NCBI GenBank assembly: GCA_041658605.1
Contig: JBAZZU010000015.1
Location: forward strand, 1 to 54,326
Reading direction: 5' to 3'
Source of the DNA: JBAZWE01 sp041658605
GTDB taxonomy: Bacteria > Actinomycetota > Thermoleophilia > BMS3ABIN01
Length of the DNA: 54,326 nt
Below the pieces are notes generated by a model, which saw nothing but the letters and a program-made list of their open reading frames with translations, searched no databases and had not been told where the DNA came from. Positions 26,166 to 33,851 of this stretch are shown here, piece after piece; the first letter of the stretch is position 1, and every line of letters starts with the position of its first letter. Position numbers and translations under genes: made by a program.

Positions 26166-27110
26166 TTGCCATCAAATTTCGCTGACAGGCTGACCAGGGC
26201 GATGCTCGCCAGGCAGTCCCAGGTATGCGTGGGGCTCGATCCGCGTATCGACCGCATGCCGGCGCATCTTCTCGCGCGCTACCGCGCAATCGAGCCGTCG
26301 GGCTGCGGTTGCGGGCGCAAGGAGGCCGCGGCCTGCCTCGAGGAGTTCTGCTCGGACATAATCGATGCCGTCGCGCCACAAGCCGTGGCCGTCAAGCTGC
26401 AGCTTGCCTGCTTTGAGCAGTACAGCGCTCCCGGTTTCAGGGTTTTCCGACATCTTGTGAAAAAAGCATCGAAAGCCGGGCTTATCGTTATCGCCGACGC
26501 CAAGCGTGGCGACATCGGCATCTCCGCCGCCGCATATTCTTCCGCTTTTCTGGGAGCTCCGGACGGATTGAACGCCAGACTCAACAGCCTGGAGATCGAC
26601 GCACTCACGGTCAACCCCCTTTTTGGCAGTGACGGAATCGAACCCTTCCTGAACGACTGCCGCGATTACGGCAAGGGGATATTCATTCTGGTCAGGACAT
26701 CGAATCCGGGCGCCGCCGGATTGCAGGACCTGCGCCTCGAATCCGGTGAGCTGTGGCACGAACACCTCGCGGGAATGGTGGACGGATGGGGCCAGGATCT
26801 GATCGGCGAAGAAGGCTACAGCAGTGTGGGGGCGGTCGTAGGCGCTACCCAGCCCGAAGCACTGGCCCGGCTGCGCGCGCAGCTGCCGAAAGCCATCCTG
26901 CTGCTGCCCGGCTATGGAGCCCAGGGCGCCGGTCCGGCAGAGGTCGCCTCCGCGTTCGATACACGCGGCCTGGGTGCGCTGGTGACCGCTTCCCGTAGTA
27001 TAATCTACGCTGGCAGCGGCGAAGACTACGCCGAGGCCGCGGCCGGGGCAGCGCAGGAGATGCGCGCCGGTCTCTGGCAGGGGTCGGGTCAGCCGAAAGC
27101 CCGCGGGTGA
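26166..27110 (+). CDS. pyrF: Orotidine 5'-phosphate decarboxylase (type 2)
   Basis: Converts OMP to UMP, the last step of de novo pyrimidine synthesis. It has 314 residues, the longer form typical of the PyrF subfamily of actinobacteria and related groups. The catalytic segment is D111-A-K113-R-G-D116. The CVGLDPRIDRMP opening and the C-terminal LLLPGYGAQGAG phosphate-binding loop are also present. The start is TTG at 26166, giving MPSNFADRL; no ATG is in frame nearby. Its neighbours are not pyrimidine genes. Confidence 0.94.
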   Translation: MPSNFADRLTRAMLARQSQVCVGLDPRIDRMPAHLLARYRAIEPSGCGCGRKEAAACLEEFCSDIIDAVAPQAVAVKLQLACFEQYSAPGFRVFRHLVKKASKAGLIVIADAKRGDIGISAAAYSSAFLGAPDGLNARLNSLEIDALTVNPLFGSDGIEPFLNDCRDYGKGIFILVRTSNPGAAGLQDLRLESGELWHEHLAGMVDGWGQDLIGEEGYSSVGAVVGATQPEALARLRAQLPKAILLLPGYGAQGAGPAEVASAFDTRGLGALVTASRSIIYAGSGEDYAEAAAGAAQEMRAGLWQGSGQPKARG

Positions 27111-27135
27111 TACTTCCTTTTACAGAGGAGTACGT

Positions 27136-27480
27136 TTGAATTATCAGGTCGAATCGAAGATCCTCAAAGCCCTGGCCATCGCGGCCCTGGCTGCCGCGTT
27201 GCTGACCATGGTAATCATCACCTTCAATACCGGCGTGATCGGCGGCGGTTCATCGGAGACTTCCGAGGCCGGCGGCACAGAGGGTGTTGCGACAACATCC
27301 GATTCCGCAGCCGCGGAAGCGACCGCGACTACCGCGACCAGGACACACGTGGTCCAGGACGGCGACAGTTTCTACAGCATCGCCCGCAAGTACGACACAT
27401 CCATCAGCGAGATACAGAAGCTGAATCCCAATATCGACCCACAACACCTGACTGCCGGCATCAGTCTGGCAATTCCATAA
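27136..27480 (+). CDS. Membrane-anchored LysM protein
   Basis: 114 residues with one N-terminal membrane helix (about 10-30), a Ser/Thr/Ala-rich spacer, and one C-terminal LysM domain (about 70-114, with HVVQDGDSFYSIARKYDTS). LysM binds N-acetylglucosamine in peptidoglycan, so it probably tethers to the wall. The start is TTG at 27136 behind AGAGGAG. The next gene, a D-Ala-D-Ala carboxypeptidase, fits a shared cell-wall role. Confidence 0.87.
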   Translation: MNYQVESKILKALAIAALAAALLTMVIITFNTGVIGGGSSETSEAGGTEGVATTSDSAAAEATATTATRTHVVQDGDSFYSIARKYDTSISEIQKLNPNIDPQHLTAGISLAIP

Positions 27481-27504
27481 AATGTGCGTTCCAGACTGCA
27501 TTAA

Positions 27505-28692
27505 ATGCTTATGAAGAATTTCCGCCTGAGAAAAATATTCCTGCTGACAATTACGCTGGCGCTCTGCCTTTTTGCGTTAACGCCACTTGCCCTTGCCGAC
27601 GATGGTCCGCCGCCCCCGGGTGTCAGTGCCAGAGCTGTCGTGCTGATCAACGCCGATACCGGCCAGGTCCTGTACAGCCTCAATCCTGACGAGCCCATGG
27701 CCATGGCCAGTACGACAAAAATGATGACCGCCCTGCTCACCATGGAGAACGTCAAGGACCTCAACGCGATGGTGACAACCAGCCAGCGCGCCGCGGAAGT
27801 GGGAGAATCATCCGTATGGCTCACGGCCGGTGAAACGCTCACCGTACAGGAGATGCTGACCGGGATGCTGGTGCAAAGCGGCAACGACGCCGCCACCGCC
27901 CTGGCCGAGTACCAGTCCGGCACCGTCGAGGCCTTCGTGGACAAGATGAACAAACGCGCCGCCGAGCTGGGGATGAAGAACACCCATTTTGCAAATCCCC
28001 ATGGCCTTGATGATCCCGCGCATTACACGTCGGCCGCCGACTTCGCCAGGCTGGGGACCGAAGTCATGAAGTTCCCGCTGATCCGCGAGATCGTCAAGAG
28101 CCCCTATGCGACGATCCCGTGGACTGGCCAGCCGTTCGGCCGCAGCCTCACCAACCACAACCATCTGCTCGAGCAAAATCCCTACATAAACGGCATAAAG
28201 ACCGGATACACCGACAACGCGGGCCAGTGCATCGTCATCTCGGCCAGCGAGAACGGTGTCAACCTGGTCCTCGCCTACCTGGGAGGTCTTTCGCTGTCAC
28301 AGCGGGATTCGGAAGTCGTGAGCCTGGTGCGCTACGGGTTTGACAGTTACCAGCAGCGCACAGTTATCGAACAGGGCACACGCTACGCATCAATCGATAT
28401 ACCTTTCGAGTGGGGAAGAAAGATGGAGCTTGCTTCCGCGGATAACCTTGTCAAGACCGTCTACGTGAAAGATAATGTAGTGCATCAACTCACCCTTCCC
28501 GAGGAAGTGGAGCTGCCGCTTCACAAGGGCGACAAGATCGGGATCGTCGAAGCTTACGACGGCGGCAGGCTGCTGGGGAGCTCATACCTGCTGGCCACCG
28601 AGGACGTCCCTGAGCCGGGGTACAGGGAAAGGGTTACTTATTACATTCACTCGGTTTTCAATCTGGTTCTGTCAGTAATAATAACGGGATAA
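27505..28692 (+). CDS. dacF: D-alanyl-D-alanine carboxypeptidase (DacF/PBP5-like)
   Basis: 395 residues with a signal peptide (1-31, cleavage likely after ALA). The class C low-molecular-weight PBP domain has all three active-site motifs: S69-T-T-K72, S125-G-N127, and K232-T-G. The C-terminal beta domain ends in a hydrophobic helix (about 370-393) that would anchor the enzyme in the membrane. It trims the terminal D-Ala of peptidoglycan stem peptides. A second in-frame ATG two codons later could equally be the start. It forms a unit with the LysM gene 24 bases upstream. Confidence 0.94.
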   Translation: MLMKNFRLRKIFLLTITLALCLFALTPLALADDGPPPPGVSARAVVLINADTGQVLYSLNPDEPMAMASTTKMMTALLTMENVKDLNAMVTTSQRAAEVGESSVWLTAGETLTVQEMLTGMLVQSGNDAATALAEYQSGTVEAFVDKMNKRAAELGMKNTHFANPHGLDDPAHYTSAADFARLGTEVMKFPLIREIVKSPYATIPWTGQPFGRSLTNHNHLLEQNPYINGIKTGYTDNAGQCIVISASENGVNLVLAYLGGLSLSQRDSEVVSLVRYGFDSYQQRTVIEQGTRYASIDIPFEWGRKMELASADNLVKTVYVKDNVVHQLTLPEEVELPLHKGDKIGIVEAYDGGRLLGSSYLLATEDVPEPGYRERVTYYIHSVFNLVLSVIITG

Positions 28693-28719
28693 CCATTTCC
28701 CGCGCCGGAGGTTTTCTGG

Positions 28720-29667
28720 ATGATCGTCACAGTAACTCTGAATGCAGCGCTTGACCGCACGCTGACCGTTCCTAATTTTCAGGCGGGTTTCCGCCATCGG
28801 GCGAGCGAAAGCCTGACTCTGCCCGGCGGCAAGGGCGTCAATATAGCGAGGGCGCTGAAATCCCTCGGGCAGCCCGTGATCGCCATCGGTCTTGCCGGCG
28901 GCAAGACGGGCATCAGGATCGTGGAGGACCTGACCACTGAGGGAATCCTCAACGATTTCGTCCGCATCCGCGGCGAGTCGCGGACATCGACCGCCATCAT
29001 CGACCCGACCAGCAACACACAGACTGAGGTCAACGAGTATGGCCCGGTCGTGACGGCCCGTGAGCTGCACGCTTTCATGGAGAAGTTCACCTATATCGCC
29101 AAGGGCGCGGACGTCGTCATCCTGGCCGGCTCGCTTCCCCGTAAGGTAAAGGATTCCTTCTACAAGGAGCTGGTCGGCGCGCTGAAATCCAGCGACGCGC
29201 TTACCGTGCTGGATACCGCCGGTGAACCGCTGCGCCTGGCCATCAAGGCTGGACCGGGGCTGGTTTCGCCTAATATCTTCGAGGCAGAGGCGCTCATCGG
29301 CCACGAGTTCGCCGATGACGAGGATTTCTTCCACGCGGCCCAGCAGTTGAGCCGCATGGGCTCAGGCTCCGGGATCATCACCCATTCACGCGGCTGTTAT
29401 GCCTATCTGGACGATGGTGAAGGCACGCAGACTGTCTACAAGGTGCAGGCTCCGCCCCTGGACCCGATAAGCACCGTCGGATCCGGAGACGCCTTCCTGG
29501 CGGGATACGTATCGGCGAAGCTCTCGGAGAAGAGCCCCGCCGAATGCCTCAGGCAGGGGGTCGCATGCGGCGCGGCCAACACCCAGAAGTATGGAGCCGG
29601 CGTCTTCGATCCTCACGAGGTAAAACGGCTGTACGCGAAGACCAAGCTGGAGGAGAGGCAGATCTAG
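28720..29667 (+). CDS. PfkB-family sugar-phosphate kinase (1-phosphofructokinase/tagatose-6-phosphate kinase type)
   Basis: 315 residues of the ribokinase/PfkB fold. The opening IVTVTLNAALDRTL is typical of FruK/LacC/PfkB. The LPGGKGVNIARAL loop binds the sugar, and VGSGDAFLAGY holds the anion hole with catalytic Asp257. Substrate cannot be decided from sequence alone, since no fru PTS genes are nearby; a PfkB-type 6-phosphofructokinase is also possible. The ATG at 28720 follows GGAGG by about ten bases. A terminator follows. Confidence 0.9.
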   Translation: MIVTVTLNAALDRTLTVPNFQAGFRHRASESLTLPGGKGVNIARALKSLGQPVIAIGLAGGKTGIRIVEDLTTEGILNDFVRIRGESRTSTAIIDPTSNTQTEVNEYGPVVTARELHAFMEKFTYIAKGADVVILAGSLPRKVKDSFYKELVGALKSSDALTVLDTAGEPLRLAIKAGPGLVSPNIFEAEALIGHEFADDEDFFHAAQQLSRMGSGSGIITHSRGCYAYLDDGEGTQTVYKVQAPPLDPISTVGSGDAFLAGYVSAKLSEKSPAECLRQGVACGAANTQKYGAGVFDPHEVKRLYAKTKLEERQI

Positions 29668-29672
29668 ACGTC

Positions 29673-29703
29673 AAAAAAGGAAGCTGACCCGGCTTCCTTT
29701 TTT
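29673..29703 (+). terminator. Bidirectional Rho-independent terminator after the PfkB kinase
   Basis: A 12-base-pair stem AAAAAAGGAAGC/GCTTCCTTTTTT with a seven-base loop. The T-tract follows on + and the A-tract gives one on the minus strand. Confidence 0.88.
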
Positions 29704-29992
29704 GGAGGATGAAGGCTGTTTTATTTTCCAAGAAACTTGGTGTCCGTTTGCGGAAAACGGGAGGCTCCTGCCGGTATCAACCTATCAGTTGGCGGGGCTG
29801 GAGCTGGTCTCTCTTACCCACTGTGTTTCTTACATTCGTTTAATCGACCGTTGCAGGAAAAACCTTGAGCGGGTGCCTTCCTGATTTCCTACCGATTAAC
29901 TCATCATTGTATGAATCGTGAGATAAAAATATACTTACAGGTGAGCGGCATCATATTGCGGCCATAAAGCGCGTTTGACCGGGGGAAAAAGA
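29704..29992 (+). other. Gene-free region upstream of the glycosyltransferase
   Basis: About 290 bases without a gene. GC-rich segments around 29740-29810 could fold, but no riboswitch core is recognised. The downstream part is AT-rich and may hold the promoter. Confidence 0.45.
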
Positions 29993-31231
29993 TTGACGAA
30001 AGTTGTATTTATCTCCTTTCGCCTCAAGGCTCTGGATGGGGTTTCCACCGAGGCGGAAAAATGGATCAATGTGTTCGAGGAGTGGGGGTGTGAGGTACAC
30101 CGGGTAGCAGGCCACATTCCCTCACCCGATGTCTGTGACCACATCATACCTGAACTCAATCACATCGACCCCGAGATCCAGGCATTCACGGGTGCCGTGT
30201 TTTGTGATGAGCCTGACGCGAGCGAGACGGAACGCGAATTTGAGCGCATCTGCGAGTCAGTCGGACGCAGCGTCGGTGCGGTTCTGGACGACATCGGTCC
30301 GGACATCATCATCGCCGAGAATGTCTTTTCACTGCCCCTGAACCTGCCCCTGACGGTTGTACTCTGCCGTTATATCGAGGAACGGGGCATTTCCTGCATA
30401 GCCGTACATCACGATTTCTACTGGCAGAACCCCAGTTACTCAAGCTGTTATTTTAAAGACATTCTTGCCAGCCATTTTCCGGCGTCGATGCCTCAGATGA
30501 TGCACGTCACGATCAATGAAAAGAGCAGGGAAGAGCTCTATGACCGTACGGGTGTCGCAGCCACGTGCATACGCAACTGTTTCGATTTCAACTCGCCCAG
30601 GTGCGTGGACGATTTCAACAGCTCCCTGCGCGCTGACCTCGGCCTGAAAAATGGCGAGGTCATGTTCCTGCAGCCGACCCGGGCTATCGAGCGCAAGGGG
30701 ATCGGCAGGTCAATCCAGTTCGTGGAGGACTTCGCGGCCGCAAGCGGCAGGCCGGCGCGGCTGGTGGTCACGGGCTCCTGTGAGGAGGATTATAACGGGG
30801 AATTTGGCAGGATGTGCCGTAACTCAGCGGTCGAGGTATTCCATGTCCCGGGCTGGCTGGGAAGGACCAGGAATGAACCGGGAGCCAGGTCATGCTACGA
30901 TGTCCGTGATGCTTACGCTTGCTGCGAAATGGTTACTTTCCCCAGCTCACGTGAAGGTTTCGGCAACCCCGTACTCGAATCGGTCGTTCACCGCAAGCTG
31001 CTGCTGGTGGCGGATTATCCCGTTCTGGAAGAGCTCAGAAAATTCGGTTTCCAGTTCCTGTCTCTGGAGGGCGACGCGGTCGAGCGGGCGATCAAGCTGA
31101 TGGAATACCCGCCTCTGATGCAGGAGATGGTGGATCGCAATTTTGAGATCGGGCGCAAACATTTTTCGCTGGATAACCTGCGTGAGGACATGGCTGAACT
31201 CGTCTCTTCGGTGCCGGTACCGCTGCATTGA
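29993..31231 (+). CDS. GT-B fold glycosyltransferase (GT4-like)
   Basis: 412 residues from the TTG at 29993, chosen because GGGGG with good spacing precedes it; another TTG lies six codons upstream. The N-terminal half opens VVFISFRLKALDGVSTEAEKW, a Rossmann strand with the glycine-containing acceptor loop. The C-terminal half has the EX7E nucleotide-sugar motif (E321-GFGNPVL-E329) and an LQPTRAIERKGI segment typical of GT4. Donor and acceptor are unknown. It stands alone between the PfkB kinase and plsX. Confidence 0.85.
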   Translation: MTKVVFISFRLKALDGVSTEAEKWINVFEEWGCEVHRVAGHIPSPDVCDHIIPELNHIDPEIQAFTGAVFCDEPDASETEREFERICESVGRSVGAVLDDIGPDIIIAENVFSLPLNLPLTVVLCRYIEERGISCIAVHHDFYWQNPSYSSCYFKDILASHFPASMPQMMHVTINEKSREELYDRTGVAATCIRNCFDFNSPRCVDDFNSSLRADLGLKNGEVMFLQPTRAIERKGIGRSIQFVEDFAAASGRPARLVVTGSCEEDYNGEFGRMCRNSAVEVFHVPGWLGRTRNEPGARSCYDVRDAYACCEMVTFPSSREGFGNPVLESVVHRKLLLVADYPVLEELRKFGFQFLSLEGDAVERAIKLMEYPPLMQEMVDRNFEIGRKHFSLDNLREDMAELVSSVPVPLH

Positions 31232-31339
31232 GGTTTCGCACGAAATGGCAGGCGTTTCCTGCTGCACTGGTCCTGGAAAAATCTCAGGTCGCCGCCGATC
31301 GGTGTTACCTTCGGCGTGGCGAATGTAATCAGGAAATGT

Positions 31340-31474
31340 CTATTTGACGTTGATCGCGGCGGCCAGCCCGATCGCGGCCATCAGGCCGCTGTAGCCGTGG
31401 TATCCGGAGAAGTACAGGGATATGGCTGTGATAAAACAGCCGATTGTTATGATAAGGTATGCTAGTCTGGGCAA
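31340..31474 (-). CDS. Small membrane protein (44 aa)
   Basis: On the minus strand a TTG at 31474 opens 44 codons to a TAG at 31340. The product opens MPRLAYLIITIGCFITAIS, a clear membrane helix. A second hydrophobic stretch follows after a GYHGYSGL turn, ending AAINVK. GGAGG lies about 11 bases upstream. Size and pattern fit a two-helix miniprotein. It is the only plausible coding content between the glycosyltransferase and plsX. No family is known to me. Confidence 0.5.
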   Translation of the reverse strand: MPRLAYLIITIGCFITAISLYFSGYHGYSGLMAAIGLAAAINVK

Positions 31475-31499
31475 GCTCCCCGACCCCTCCGCTTAATGT

Positions 31500-31530
31500 T
31501 TGACACAAATCTTGGCTGAAATCATATTAT
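31500..31530 (+). promoter_or_regulatory. Candidate promoter for plsX-acpP-rnc
   Basis: A perfect -35 TTGACA (31500-31505) followed by AT-rich sequence. TATTAT (31525-31530) is the best -10 by sequence, but the spacer is 19; CATATT (31523-31528) has a 17-base spacer. The leader would be about 75 bases. Confidence 0.5.
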
Positions 31531-31609
31531 ACTTTATGCCAACGATGGCGGCTTTGAAAGCCGGCTGGCGGGTCCGGGTTATAAATCATCCAGAACCGGT
31601 GAGGTTCTT

Positions 31610-32653
31610 ATGGAAATGACACCATATAAATCAAAGACAAATGCGCAGACGGTCATCGCGCTGGACGCGATGGGCGGCGATTTTGCGCCCGATGAAGTCG
31701 TTCTCGGCGCGGCTTCGGTCGCGAGCCCGTCCCTGAAAATCCTGCTGGTAGGACATGCCGCCGAGATCGAGCGCAGCCTGGCCCAGGCTGACCCCGGTTG
31801 CCGGCGCTACGTCGAAATCGTGGTCGCATCGGAAGTCATCGGTTTCGACGAAGAACCTACGAAGGCCGTCCGCACCAAGAAGGATTCTTCTCTGGTTGTG
31901 GCGTGCCGCGAAGTCTCTGAAGGCCGGGCCGACGGGGTAGTGTCGGCGGGCAATACGGGCGCCATTCTGGCCGCTGCGATGTTGAACTTGAAGCGCATAA
32001 GGGGACTGAAGCGCCCGGGTCTCTGCGCGGTGCTGCCAACGCCGAACAAGCCCACCATCTTTATCGACGTGGGCGCCAATTCAACCGTAAGGCCCCTGCA
32101 TCTGCTCGAATTTGCCAACATGGCCAGTATCTTCGCCCAGGATGTGCTCGACGTGCGTGATCCGTCCGTAGGGCTCCTGTCCATCGGCGAGGAATCGATC
32201 AAGGGGGACGAACTGGTGCTTGAAGCACATCGCCTGATGGCGGAGTCCTCGTTCCTGAATTTCTACGGCAACGTCGAGGGGGGCGACATCGTGCGTAATG
32301 TGGTGGATGTGGTCGTCACCGACGGGTTCACCGGCAACGTCAGCCTGAAACTGATGGAGAGCACTTCATCGCTGATCGTCGAGCAGGTGAAGAAAGCGGC
32401 CATGCGGAGTTTTTCCGCCAGGATCGGCGGACTGCTCCTCAAGAAGGAGCTGGGGGTTTTTAAAAAGAGCATAGACACGGAGGAATTCTCGGGCGCTTAC
32501 CTGCTTGGCGTCCGGGGCCTGGCGGTCGTGTGCCACGGCAATTCCAGCCGTAAGTCCATCGGCAGCGCTCTGAAAATCGCCGCGCTCGCGTCGGAACAGC
32601 GGCTGATCAGCAAGCTCGAAGAGCGAATCGCCGCCATGCAGGCCGCCGAATAG
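31610..32653 (+). CDS. plsX: Phosphate acyltransferase PlsX
   Basis: 347 residues. It makes acyl-phosphate from acyl-ACP for phospholipid synthesis by PlsY/PlsC. The family opening VIALDAMGGDFAPDEVV is present, as are the glycine-rich SAGNTGA segment and the DGFTGNV motif. Gene order plsX-acpP-rnc-smc-ftsY is the common bacterial lipid/SRP cluster, though fapR, fabD, fabG and fabF are absent. Length is normal. Confidence 0.96.
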   Translation: MEMTPYKSKTNAQTVIALDAMGGDFAPDEVVLGAASVASPSLKILLVGHAAEIERSLAQADPGCRRYVEIVVASEVIGFDEEPTKAVRTKKDSSLVVACREVSEGRADGVVSAGNTGAILAAAMLNLKRIRGLKRPGLCAVLPTPNKPTIFIDVGANSTVRPLHLLEFANMASIFAQDVLDVRDPSVGLLSIGEESIKGDELVLEAHRLMAESSFLNFYGNVEGGDIVRNVVDVVVTDGFTGNVSLKLMESTSSLIVEQVKKAAMRSFSARIGGLLLKKELGVFKKSIDTEEFSGAYLLGVRGLAVVCHGNSSRKSIGSALKIAALASEQRLISKLEERIAAMQAAE

Positions 32654-32787
32654 AGCTCCGCGCTTTAATTTTCCTTCCCATCGTGGTAGATTTTCATCCA
32701 GCGTTATTAAGCAGAACAACGAAGCGGCACAGAAAGTAAAACCCGGAATAAACCGAAAGTGAAACCCATAGTCACGGAGGCAGATGC

Positions 32788-33027
32788 ATGACCAAAGAGG
32801 AAATCTTCGACCAAGTAAAAGAGATGCTGGTAGACCAGTTGGGTGTCGATGAAGAAGACGTCAAAATGGAAGCTTCCTTCCAGGGCGACCTGGATGCTGA
32901 TTCGCTGGACCTGGTCGAAATGATCATGGAGATGGAAGACAAGTTCGGTGTCAAGATTTCTGATGAAGAAGCAGAGAAGATACGCACGGTTGGAGACGCC
33001 GTCGAATTCGTGACGGCCCGTACCTAA
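32788..33027 (+). CDS. acpP: Acyl carrier protein
   Basis: 79 residues, very acidic and helical. Ser39 in DADSLDLVE is the site for the 4'-phosphopantetheine arm that carries acyl chains in fatty-acid synthesis. The gene follows plsX, whose enzyme uses acyl-ACP, and precedes rnc by 34 bases. Confidence 0.97.
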   Translation: MTKEEIFDQVKEMLVDQLGVDEEDVKMEASFQGDLDADSLDLVEMIMEMEDKFGVKISDEEAEKIRTVGDAVEFVTART

Positions 33028-33061
33028 AAACCCGGAGAGATACATACCAGAGCGTTTACTT

Positions 33062-33745
33062 GTGGCGTCACTTGCCAAACTAGCAGATAAACTGCAGCCG
33101 GACCTCGCCCGGCAGGTATTTACCCACTCATCGTGGGCTTCTGAACGGACCCTCTCTTACGAACGGCTTGAGTTCCTGGGCGACAGCATTCTCGGCGTCT
33201 GCATCAGCACCGCCATCTTCCAGCGTTATCCCGATTACAATGAAGGTGAACTGGCCAAGGTGCGCGCATACGTGGTCAGCCGCAGCACCTGTTCCATGGT
33301 GGGATCGACGCTGGAACTGTCGCGGCGCCTGGTTGAGTCCGCGGAAGAAGCGGATGCCGCCAACGTGCTCCAGCTGGCCGAGAACGCCAACGTGTTGTCG
33401 GCGGTCGTGGAGGCGCTCATCGGGGCCCTGTACCTGCAGTTCGGCCTGGAGTCGATCCTCGACGCCGTAGTTGAGGCGTTCGACGAGCATATTGCCTACG
33501 CCGCCAGCGAACACGTGGATTACAAGACCGTGCTCCAGGAGGAGGTAGCCAAGGCGGGCCTTGAGGTCACCTATGAGGTAATAGCCGTCAACGGGCCTCC
33601 GCACGCGCGCCGGTTCACCTCAGAGGTGGTTCTTGAAGGTGACTCGCTGGGGCAGGGGAGTGGCCGCACAAAGAAGGTTTCTCAGCAGGAGGCAGCGAAG
33701 GAAGCACTGGACGTACTGCGGGCAAGGAAGGAAGGCCCTTCCTGA
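33062..33745 (+). CDS. rnc: Ribonuclease III
   Basis: 227 residues: RNase III domain (about 1-150) with the signature ERLEFLGDSILG (34-45, catalytic Glu37 and Asp41), and a C-terminal double-stranded RNA-binding domain (about 155-225). The enzyme cuts structured rRNA precursors and antisense duplexes. One oddity: the second metal-binding segment, normally LADxxEALIGA, reads LSAVVEALIGA, so the usual aspartate (E. coli Asp114) is Ala112, while Glu115 is kept. The start is GTG at 33062. It is followed by a terminator, so smc has its own transcript. Confidence 0.95.
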   Translation: MASLAKLADKLQPDLARQVFTHSSWASERTLSYERLEFLGDSILGVCISTAIFQRYPDYNEGELAKVRAYVVSRSTCSMVGSTLELSRRLVESAEEADAANVLQLAENANVLSAVVEALIGALYLQFGLESILDAVVEAFDEHIAYAASEHVDYKTVLQEEVAKAGLEVTYEVIAVNGPPHARRFTSEVVLEGDSLGQGSGRTKKVSQQEAAKEALDVLRARKEGPS

Positions 33746-33752
33746 CCCCGCC

Positions 33753-33785
33753 GCCCGCAGCCCCAGAGGTTGCGGGCTCTTTTGT
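33753..33785 (+). terminator. Rho-independent terminator after rnc
   Basis: A 10-base-pair stem GCCCGCAGCC/GGTTGCGGGC (one G-T pair) with loop CCAGA, followed by TCTTTTGTT. It ends the plsX-acpP-rnc unit. Confidence 0.8.
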
Positions 33786-33851
33786 TACAGGGACAGGTTT
33801 TTTTGCGAGGAATGGTAGCCGGATGTATGGCATTGGGTAGAAAGGAGACGC

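Noticed and set aside
29735..29815. Cyclic-di-GMP or similar riboswitch before the glycosyltransferase
   Set aside because: Some GC-rich segments look alike, but the conserved core motifs and pairing order do not match.
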